61,664 bases of DNA from Spirosoma profusum. Lineage in GTDB: Bacteria > Bacteroidota > Bacteroidia > Cytophagales > Spirosomataceae. The notes under the pieces are model-generated. The model searched no databases, was not told where the DNA came from, and worked only from the letters and a program-made list of their open reading frames with translations. The stretch covers positions 1 through 61,664 of the forward strand of contig NZ_JACWZY010000038.1 of assembly GCF_014699005.1 (NCBI RefSeq), in the 5' to 3' direction. Of the stretch, positions 51,317-59,465 are shown in pieces. Within the stretch, counting starts at the first letter, position 1. Each line of letters starts with the position of its first letter. A program made the translations under genes and the position numbers.

Positions 51317-54300
51317 ATGAAGAATCTATTCAATATATCAGGCGATGATATTGCGTGTCTTAGCGACAGTGATTTAAGAGAGCTTATCGGTTTACTCTGT
51401 GAAGCAGACTGCAAGGCCTACGGGCTTTCTCCCAGTGGAGTCACCTGGGGCGGTCATCAGGATGCTAAAGACGGTGGCCTTGATGTCGTAGTTGAAAATA
51501 AGGAATTAATACCGGGAGGTTTCATTCCGAGGCTCAAAAATGGATTTCAGGTAAAGAAACCAGATATGACGGCTTCAGCAATAATTGCTGAGATGAAGCC
51601 CAATGGTATTTTAAGGGAGTCGATTAAAGCACTTATTCAAACCGGTGGAAGTTATATCATTATTTGCTCAACAGGATCTACGGCAGATAGAGCTTTGCAG
51701 GATCGCCGTAGAGCGATGCAAATGGCCGTAATAGATGAAATAGGCCATGAAAACATCCATCTGGACTTCTATGATCGAGGCAGAATTGCCACTTGGGTAA
51801 GAACGCATCCATCAATGGTTGTTTGGGTACGGAATAAGGTGGGCCGCAATTTAAAAGGCTGGCAACCTTATGAAAATTGGACTCAACCGGGCGAGGTTAT
51901 AGATGACTATTTAATCGACGAAGGAATGCGCCTTTTTGATGGAACAAACAAAATCGAAGAGAGCGAGCTGTCAGTAGAAACCGGATTAAATAAAATTAGA
52001 ACGATTTTATCGTCCCCAGGCTCTTGTGTCCGATTGGTCGGCTTGTCGGGAGTAGGTAAAACAAGGTTTGTACAAGCGCTTTTTGATGAGAAAATCGGCA
52101 AAGCCGTTTTGAATTCGGCTCAAGTCTTATATGCCGACATATCAAATGGACCGGAGCCAGACCCAAGAACTTTTGCGGAACAACTCATCTCCCAAAAAGC
52201 CCAAGCGGTACTAATCTGCGATAATTGCCCGCCCGACTTGCACGGCAGACTTGCCAATGTCTGCTCAGGGAGTAAAAGCACGATAAGTTTAATTACAGTT
52301 GAATATGATGTTCGCGAGGATTTGCCGGAGGAAACACGGGTTTTTCGGCTGGAACCCGCCAGTGAAGAACTAATTTTTAAACTAATCAAAAAAAGATATA
52401 CGCACATCAGTGAAGTAGATGCTCGCAGTATAAGCAACTTTTCAGGGGGGAATGCCAGAATTGCCATTGTGCTAGCCAACACGGTACGGCAAGGCGAAAC
52501 ACTATCCGGTTTTAACAATGAAGAACTCTTTAACCGACTCTTCCACCAACGTAATCAATTTTCTATCGACCTGAAGAACTCAGCAGAAGTTCTCTCCTTA
52601 GTTTATTCTTTCGAAGGCACCCAAGTGGATTCGTCTTCAGAATTATCACTTCTCGCTTCGTTAATTCAAAAATCACCTGACGAACTTTATCGATATATAA
52701 CAGAGCTTAAAAACAGAGACCTTGTACAAAAAAGAAGCCACTGGAGAGCCGTGCTTCCACAGGCAATTGCTAATCGACTCGCTAAAAACGCGCTAGCAGC
52801 TATTCCGCGAAGCACAATAATTGCAACTTTTATAAACAGTGGTTCAGAGAGATTATTAAAATCGTTTACCCGCCGATTGAGTTTTCTTCATGATAGTGAT
52901 GATGCTGTCTCAATTGTCGACGAGTGGCTAGAAGCAGGTGGTTGGCTGGGTAATTTAGAGGGCTTGAACGAATTTGGTATAAGTATCCTGAAAAACATTG
53001 CGCCTGTTTCACCAAAAAAAATTTTGGATGCCATCGAGCGTGCAATGAAAGGTATAGATTTTAAAACTAGGTCAATTTCTCACCATTCGCGGTTTGTACG
53101 ACTTTTACGATCATTAGCGTATGATAAAGAGTTTTTTATCAGAAGTACAAAAATTATTTGTGTCTTGGCCTTAGCCGAAAAAACTGATGAACGATACAAC
53201 AATACAAAAGACGTTTTAAAATCTTTATTTTTTTTAATGTTGTCAGGAACACATGCGCCTGTCGAAGTCCGGTACTCAATTATAGATGAATTAATTAATG
53301 ATCACAATATTAAAAAAAAAGAATTAGGCCTTCTTCTTTTAGCTACGATTCTTAAAACACAAAGTTTTAATTCGATATACGAATTTGAATTTGGAGCGCA
53401 CCCTCGCGACTATGGTTATCTACCGAAAACGCAGGAAGAAATTACACACTGGTATAGTTCTGTAATTGATAAATGCGTTAAAATAATTTTGTCTAATGAC
53501 CCTTTATCCAATGAGATAAAGCAAATACTAGCTAATAACTTCCGAGGCCTTTGGACAAAAGCTGGCATGCATAATGAATTGTATGATGCCACTTTGAAAA
53601 TTACAAATATGGGACCTTGGAATGAAGTCTGGCTTGAAGTTAGAACCATAATGTACTTTGATAAGGAGAATATTAATGCAGAATTATTAAAACTAAATGA
53701 AATACTTGAGCCACAAGATTTAGTAGAAAGAATCAGAACTTACGCCTTATCAAAAAGAGGAATATACATTGAATTTTTAGAACATGAAGAAAATAGTAGT
53801 ACAAGCACATGGTCAGAGCGTGCAGAGGAAATTTCATACAATTTAGCTCAACAATTAGCTGAGGATGAAACAAGCTTGAATATACTTTTACCTGAGTTAT
53901 TAGCTGGTTCAGGGATACGGCTATGGGCTATTGGACGCGGATTGGCCAAGGGGTCTAATGATAACTTGGCACTATGGAAAAAGCTAAGAGATTTTATAGA
54001 AACTATAGAAAAAGGCAAAATAAATATACTTGCTCTGTTGGGTTTTCTTAATGAAACAAACCGAAATAATATACAGCAATCAAATATCATATTAGATGAA
54101 ATCGTTACAGATCCTATTTTAATGGAATGGTTTCCTGACTTTCAAACTTCCGTCAAAATAGACGATGACGGGATAGTAAGACTTCACATGGCTTTAGATA
54201 ATAATATTTCTCCCATTCATTTATATAAATCTCTTGACAGTTGGAGGACGTACCAAACGATTAGCGATGAAGAAATAGCTAATCTTGTAATAAAAATTTT

Positions 54301-55111
54301 ATCTAAAGAAGGTGGTGATGATGTTGCATTATCAATACTTCAAGCATGGTTTCATAGATCTGGCGAGGAGCATTATTCAGACGTACTAGCAGAGGTTGGC
54401 CGAACAGTATTAACATGTTACAGATATTCAGAAGAGAATGATGGTCGATTTATGAACCATTATCTAAGTGACGTTGCTAAAGCATGCTTAAATGGCGAAA
54501 GTGCCAGTGAAAAAGCTAGATTAATCTGTCAAAAGATACTCAATTCAATCACATCATATAAAATAAATATTGGCGATTGTGATGAATTTTTAGAAACGAT
54601 CGCTGAATTGCAGCCAAAGGTCTTCCTTGATATTATCATTGGTTCAAATTCATTAGAAGATTATCAACTCCGTAGTATAAGCTTTGACAATTTTCCTGGA
54701 ACGAAAAATCCATTATCAAAAATCCCTAATAGTGTAATCATTTCATGGTGTGAAATCGACCCAAGTTGTCGCTACGAAGAAATAATTTATTTAATTGAGA
54801 CTTTTTTTTATAGTCAAGAAACATCTAAACTGGAATGGACACCGCTTACAATTACTATCCTTGAGAAGGCGATTAATATAAAAAAGGTTTTGCATGCACT
54901 TGCTGATTCAATCACGCCTAGTTCCTGGTCGAGTTCGTTAGCAGATATATTAGAACTTCGACTTATTCTATTTGAGAATTTATTCAACCATACGAATATA
55001 GAAGTATGGACCTGGGCTAAGGAGATGCATGCGAAATGGCAATCTAACATTATAGAACAACGGGAATATGAATACGCAAGTGACCGGCGGCAAAGTGAAA
55101 GTTTTGAATAA
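51317..55111 (+). CDS. STAND-type NTPase with N-terminal PDDEXK nuclease, Avs-like
   Basis: 1264 aa. Residues about 20-170 look like a PD-(D/E)XK nuclease with Glu29, Asp56 (DGGLDVVVE) and a QxK end, Gln78 and Lys80 (NGFQVKKPDM). Walker A at 242-249 (GLSGVGKT) and Walker B with Asp302 (AVLICDNC) begin a STAND NTPase domain, followed by a winged-helix-like part (PDELYRYITELKNRDLVQKR) and about 700 residues of helical repeats. Avs proteins share this nuclease-STAND-repeat plan and cut DNA after sensing a phage protein with the repeat domain. This is a candidate member or relative; I did not detect the exact Avs type. AT-rich relative to host. Confidence 0.8.
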   Translation: MKNLFNISGDDIACLSDSDLRELIGLLCEADCKAYGLSPSGVTWGGHQDAKDGGLDVVVENKELIPGGFIPRLKNGFQVKKPDMTASAIIAEMKPNGILRESIKALIQTGGSYIIICSTGSTADRALQDRRRAMQMAVIDEIGHENIHLDFYDRGRIATWVRTHPSMVVWVRNKVGRNLKGWQPYENWTQPGEVIDDYLIDEGMRLFDGTNKIEESELSVETGLNKIRTILSSPGSCVRLVGLSGVGKTRFVQALFDEKIGKAVLNSAQVLYADISNGPEPDPRTFAEQLISQKAQAVLICDNCPPDLHGRLANVCSGSKSTISLITVEYDVREDLPEETRVFRLEPASEELIFKLIKKRYTHISEVDARSISNFSGGNARIAIVLANTVRQGETLSGFNNEELFNRLFHQRNQFSIDLKNSAEVLSLVYSFEGTQVDSSSELSLLASLIQKSPDELYRYITELKNRDLVQKRSHWRAVLPQAIANRLAKNALAAIPRSTIIATFINSGSERLLKSFTRRLSFLHDSDDAVSIVDEWLEAGGWLGNLEGLNEFGISILKNIAPVSPKKILDAIERAMKGIDFKTRSISHHSRFVRLLRSLAYDKEFFIRSTKIICVLALAEKTDERYNNTKDVLKSLFFLMLSGTHAPVEVRYSIIDELINDHNIKKKELGLLLLATILKTQSFNSIYEFEFGAHPRDYGYLPKTQEEITHWYSSVIDKCVKIILSNDPLSNEIKQILANNFRGLWTKAGMHNELYDATLKITNMGPWNEVWLEVRTIMYFDKENINAELLKLNEILEPQDLVERIRTYALSKRGIYIEFLEHEENSSTSTWSERAEEISYNLAQQLAEDETSLNILLPELLAGSGIRLWAIGRGLAKGSNDNLALWKKLRDFIETIEKGKINILALLGFLNETNRNNIQQSNIILDEIVTDPILMEWFPDFQTSVKIDDDGIVRLHMALDNNISPIHLYKSLDSWRTYQTISDEEIANLVIKILSKEGGDDVALSILQAWFHRSGEEHYSDVLAEVGRTVLTCYRYSEENDGRFMNHYLSDVAKACLNGESASEKARLICQKILNSITSYKINIGDCDEFLETIAELQPKVFLDIIIGSNSLEDYQLRSISFDNFPGTKNPLSKIPNSVIISWCEIDPSCRYEEIIYLIETFFYSQETSKLEWTPLTITILEKAINIKKVLHALADSITPSSWSSSLADILELRLILFENLFNHTNIEVWTWAKEMHAKWQSNIIEQREYEYASDRRQSESFE

Positions 55112-55132
55112 TTTATTTGATACAAATAAAAC

Positions 55133-56308
55133 CTAATCTTCGTTTAAAAGTAATCCATTTTCCTTTCTTATTACTAACAATTGAAGTGACAATTTACATC
55201 CTTCCATCAGTTCATTTTCTTCTATAAATTTTTTTACAGATTCTTGATCTAATTTTATTTCTTTCACATTATGTGTTTCAAATTTATTATCAGGTGCTAA
55301 TTCGTAATTCTTCCGGAAATTATCGAAAGTATATGGATATTCAAATATAGAAGTAAATTCTAGTTCAAACACATTTCTGTAAAATATAAGATCCATGAAT
55401 TTAGGAGGGAAGCTAGCTGCTATTTCTTCAGTTATATTAAGCTCTGAGAAGAGGCCACGGTTAAAGCATTTTACAAAACTTGGACCAAAATCATCGTAAT
55501 CTGTTTGACTAAATCCTTCGTCCATTGTGTAATGCCATCTTCTAAGTCCAGTTTTTATAAATTCTGACCTCTCTGCAACTACTACAGATTCGCCTTTGTT
55601 GAGTAGAACTAGAGTTGTTGCTGCTATGCCTCCTATGAAAGGAGAGTAATCAGCGTTTGCGCTTGTAAGTTCTTCTAACTTATGAACTTTAGAAATTTTG
55701 TGACCAGCGCTCTTGAGCTCCTGATATATTGAAGCAAAAATTCTTTGAGTAAAGTAATCCGATCTGTATGTTTGTACTTTAAAAGACGATTTTTCTTTTA
55801 CTCCTAACCTGTCTCTCCTAAGGCGGAATATGCCTAGTGTTTCGCCATTAAAGAAATTACCATTAGCTTTTAATTTATTTATAATATTTTTTGATACTAT
55901 ATGCTTATGTTTTTCAATTAAAATGCTCAAGTTTTCGATTTTTGTAGACTCGCTTATATCATTAAATGTTTTACTACCATCAAATGAAATTTGATCTCGA
56001 AATTCAAAATCGTCTTTAAGCAAAAGGAGTTCGGAATGGTACTCTTCAGGAATGGAAATTATCAGTTCCTTGTCTGAGTCTTTAATTTTGATATCTTCAA
56101 AACAGAAAAAAGGATCTCCTGATTCTAAAACGAAAATATCAGTAGTAACTTTCGATTTATTGGACGCAGAATCGATAAGTTTTACTACATGATCGTTTAT
56201 TCTCTTTTTTTTCCTTGACTTTAAAAATTCTGGTAATATCAAGCCCAATAATGTTCCTAATGCTGTCCAGAAAGCGTTGTTTAGTATTCCTAATAAAGTT
56301 TCGTTCAT
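55133..56308 (-). CDS. Membrane-anchored protein of unknown family, 391 aa
   Basis: One N-terminal membrane segment (ILNNAFWTALGTLLGLILPE) followed by a basic stop (KSRKKKR) and about 350 soluble residues. Middle part: an alternating strand pattern near 225-250 (SPFIGGIAATTLVLLNKGES, VVVAERS) reminiscent of Nudix-like folds, but no Nudix box is visible, so I do not assign it. It is convergent with the STAND gene, 21 bp between stops, and AT-rich. Single-pass proteins with unknown cytoplasmic domains are frequent effectors in bacterial immunity. Function not known. Confidence 0.6.
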   Translation of the reverse strand: MNETLLGILNNAFWTALGTLLGLILPEFLKSRKKKRINDHVVKLIDSASNKSKVTTDIFVLESGDPFFCFEDIKIKDSDKELIISIPEEYHSELLLLKDDFEFRDQISFDGSKTFNDISESTKIENLSILIEKHKHIVSKNIINKLKANGNFFNGETLGIFRLRRDRLGVKEKSSFKVQTYRSDYFTQRIFASIYQELKSAGHKISKVHKLEELTSANADYSPFIGGIAATTLVLLNKGESVVVAERSEFIKTGLRRWHYTMDEGFSQTDYDDFGPSFVKCFNRGLFSELNITEEIAASFPPKFMDLIFYRNVFELEFTSIFEYPYTFDNFRKNYELAPDNKFETHNVKEIKLDQESVKKFIEENELMEGCKLSLQLLVIRKENGLLLNED

Positions 56309-57429
56309 AGCTATATTTTGATGGTTTGTGTAAATTATTTTATAATTAAGATTAAAATGGTCAGAAAGCGATGCATAATTTATTATTCGGTCTTAATGCT
56401 ATTCTAGTTGGACACTTGGTTGTCGCATAAGGTTACTTAATGAGCAACAAATATAATTATTGATGAATAAGCACGTCTTTAAAATTTATACCAATCCACC
56501 TATTGTCTATTAATGTGAGTACAACTATGAATTTACGACCTTACGACTCAATTTACTTATTAATGAAATCGGGATAATGCTTTGGCTTATTGATTGAACT
56601 AATTTATAGAAGTTTAAAAAAAGAGAAAGTTCATATCCGTTTTTAAAACTTTGCTCATGTATATGCGATATTACTCGAATTTTTACAGTAATACAGTCCA
56701 ATAATTTCTAGAATGTAATTGGGTAATATGGGGTAAAAAATTAATAAATAGTATTTTATTATTAAATTAAAATATTAACTAAGAATTTTGAATCCCATCC
56801 TGTGTAGGCAATAACAACGAACTTTATCTGGTCGAATAATATTTGTACCGCCGTATTTATAAGCATTGAGTTCTAGTATCTGGTCTAACACTTTTTCTAC
56901 CCATATCGATTTTAGATTTGGGTAGAAAAAGGCGTAGATTTTTATTTTGAGTACTATTTTTAGTGTGAATTCGGATTGTTACAAGACTTATTCGTCTTCT
57001 GCTCGAAAATCGGGGCCTAAACGGGGGACCATACTTGAAAAGTTTATCTCAGTTGCAAGCTGCTTCAATCAGTTAGGCACAGAATTGAAATCCTGTTCAA
57101 CATTCGTTTCTGTTAGTTTCCCTGAGCCAGTAGAACGATGAATTTAATTAGCTGATCGTCAAAACATGCGGGAGTGATTGGCCTAAGAACCTAGAGGATA
57201 TAGTTAAAATAAAGCTGCTCGATGGCCAGATGAATAACCAAACGGGTCGCCAACGTTGTTTTCTTCAGGACGACTTGTTTACTTTATAGGCGATGCGCAC
57301 GCCCCGGGCGGCTGAAAACAAGATAGGTTTGGTAGATTGCTTATAGCCTCTCAGTGAATCGGGCTGCAAACGTCAACTCTTCATTTGTTTTTTGCGGCAG
57401 TTCATCGGCCATTTTAACCGTACTTTTTA
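56309..57429. other. AT-rich intergenic DNA, right part of island
   Basis: About 1.1 kb with no supported gene; a 64-codon frame from a TTG at 56947 is weak. It contains a 13-bp inverted repeat at 56891-56931. GC content rises towards 57.2 kb, so the island edge probably lies between 56.9 and 57.4 kb. No second tRNA-Phe fragment is visible here or further right. Confidence 0.45.
56891..56931. repeat. 13-bp perfect inverted repeat
   Basis: Arms at 56891-56903 (CTTTTTCTACCCA) and 56919-56931, loop 15 nt. The outer runs of T and A on the two sides would suit a bidirectional terminator, but no gene ends nearby. Confidence 0.5.
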
Positions 57430-58731
57430 ATGAAACCACCGATTTACGTTTTCATCCTTGTAACACTAGCCTCGTTCAGCTGTAAAAAAACAGAGGATGA
57501 CATGGGGCCCGTCGTCAAACCCAGTGGACTCTTTACCTACCGCGCTGTTCCCGACGGAGACGGCACCGTTGCCTTTGCCGCCGATTCCAGTCAACAGTTT
57601 CGTGAGTTCAGCTGGGATTTTGGCGATGGCACCACCGCCACCCTGTCGACGCCCAAAACCGTCCACATTTTCAAGAAGAATACCACCTATCAGGTCCGAC
57701 TCGTGGCCAAAAACAACGTAGGCCAAGTAGCGGAAACCAAATCCATTGCGGTCACCAACCGATTTGCCCGCGTATTCGAGGATTTACCCGCCAGTGAGCG
57801 CGATACCATCCGCGTGCTCTACGTCTTAACCTCCGCCAGACCAGAATTAGGTTATCGTACGATCTATGACAATCCGGATAAACCCCTCTACGATCTCCAC
57901 CTGAATCGGGTATTCACCCAATTCCTGCAGCGAAGCCTATCCGGCTATCCCACCGAGTTGGATCGGTTGGTCTTTAAGGGCATTCCCTACGTACTTTCTC
58001 CCGAAGATACCCTGGCCTTCTACAACAACAACGATCCCGATGCCTTTTTCAGGTCGTTGATGAATAAACCCCAGCATCCCCTCTACCAGAAAATTCTGGC
58101 CAAAAAACGCCAGGCGGCCGCCGCCCGAGTGGTCTTTATGATGGTCAATCCACTCGTGGTCGTCAAAGTCAATGATCGCTTGTACTCCACTGCCTTTAAA
58201 TACAATTACGCGGGCTATGCGAATTATGAGGCGGGCTACATTGCTGCCTTCGATAACCTGGGGGTGGTGACCCATGAGATGGGCCATTCCTTCGGGCTAA
58301 TGCACGAGACCCAGCGGGATAGCCGCTACCGGCCCTTGATGAGTGCCCCCGAAACCCAGGTGATCGGCGGCGAGCCTGGCGTTTATAATATATATCGGGA
58401 GTTTCAATACAAGGGTACTGAATACCAGCTAGGTTATTTAAGGCAACCCAATGACATTTATGCCTGGGTACCCCAGTACTGGCAGTCCATTGTCTATCCC
58501 AATAGTCAGGTGATTGCAACGATGACAGTCCGAGATATAGCGACCACGCCCTATTACAAACCCGGTATTACCCTGGCTACCACATTAACCCAGGCTTTGG
58601 TCGATCAGTACCTCATTAAAGTAGTACCGGGCTTAACGACCAGTCTGCTGGAGAATGCAAAGCCCAATGGCCGGCAAGGGATCGACACCACCCAGCCAAC
58701 TTATGTGGCGTGTCCACTGCGCCAGCAGTAA
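57430..58731 (+). CDS. PKD-domain metzincin-type lipoprotein
   Basis: 433 aa. N-terminus MKPPIYVFILVTLASFSCKK is a lipoprotein signal with Cys at about 18. A PKD domain follows at residues 35-110 (FREFSWDFGDGTTATLSTPK). The C-terminal half contains VTHEMGHSFGLMHETQ, the HExxHxxGxxH zinc-binding motif of metzincin proteases, with Glu as general base. The stretch LVVVKVNDRLYSTAFKYNYA is just upstream. The protease is probably anchored in the outer membrane or periplasm and cleaves extracellular proteins. The specific family and substrate are not identified. Confidence 0.85.
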   Translation: MKPPIYVFILVTLASFSCKKTEDDMGPVVKPSGLFTYRAVPDGDGTVAFAADSSQQFREFSWDFGDGTTATLSTPKTVHIFKKNTTYQVRLVAKNNVGQVAETKSIAVTNRFARVFEDLPASERDTIRVLYVLTSARPELGYRTIYDNPDKPLYDLHLNRVFTQFLQRSLSGYPTELDRLVFKGIPYVLSPEDTLAFYNNNDPDAFFRSLMNKPQHPLYQKILAKKRQAAAARVVFMMVNPLVVVKVNDRLYSTAFKYNYAGYANYEAGYIAAFDNLGVVTHEMGHSFGLMHETQRDSRYRPLMSAPETQVIGGEPGVYNIYREFQYKGTEYQLGYLRQPNDIYAWVPQYWQSIVYPNSQVIATMTVRDIATTPYYKPGITLATTLTQALVDQYLIKVVPGLTTSLLENAKPNGRQGIDTTQPTYVACPLRQQ

Positions 58732-59465
58732 CCCGGCCACCAATGAAACCCGCAGGCCCGCACCGCCTGCTAGGGGACTAGCCAGCGCCCAGCGAATCGG
58801 CGCTGTCCTTAATGTCGTCTACGAATACGTGGAGGGGGAGGTCCCAGCGAGGCGCTGGCTATCGGGCGAAGGAGCCCCAGAGTCCAGCTTCCGTTCAGCG
58901 GCCGCCCGCTAGCAGGGGCGGGGGACCAGCGGCGGCCCTGGGACGAGCTACGCGCAACGGCCAGGGCTACCCAGTGCGTTTTCCTGGTTGATCCCGTTAG
59001 TGGCCCTGCCTGGCTACCAACGGCTCAGTCCCGTGGAGAAGGGCCATCGACTACCCATTTCCCAGGCCCACACCCACCTAAATCGCCTGCTGAGCGTTAC
59101 GGATACCTTGTTGTTACTATCTGTGTTATATTTTTAATAAAAAGTTTAAAATATACTTGACATTTGTTTTTTGATGCTTATGTTTGTGTCAACAATGACG
59201 TTATGATATATAAATAAGCTTAGATTGACACATACTCCTTGATTGATTTACTTATTAGCTCGTAGTTCCCCTAATCACATTTCTGTACCCGTTTCTCCAA
59301 TAGAACCCATATACCCATTAGCAGCTCCTTACAAGAACCTTACCCATCCCTCAAGCTTCGTTCAATCAACCTGTACTTACTAGTCTAAACCCTTTGTATG
59401 CCGCCTGAGCTGGCCTGCGGCGGGCCAGCCCTGCGCCTAATCACGCGTATTCACACCGTTTTGCT
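58732..59465. other. GC-rich then AT-rich spacer
   Basis: The first 350 bp are unusually GC-rich, and an 85-codon plus frame (58655-58912) overlaps the end of the protease gene; it has no family signal. The part from about 59100 is AT-rich and presumably holds the promoter of the next gene. No gene is supported. Confidence 0.4.

Noticed and set aside
38775..56308. Prophage
   Set aside because: No capsid, portal, terminase, tail or lysis gene is present despite the integrase and excisionase-like gene.
57430..58731. Metalloprotease as part of the defence island
   Set aside because: Its GC content and lipoprotein/PKD layout match host surface proteins, and it lies beyond the AT-rich stretch.
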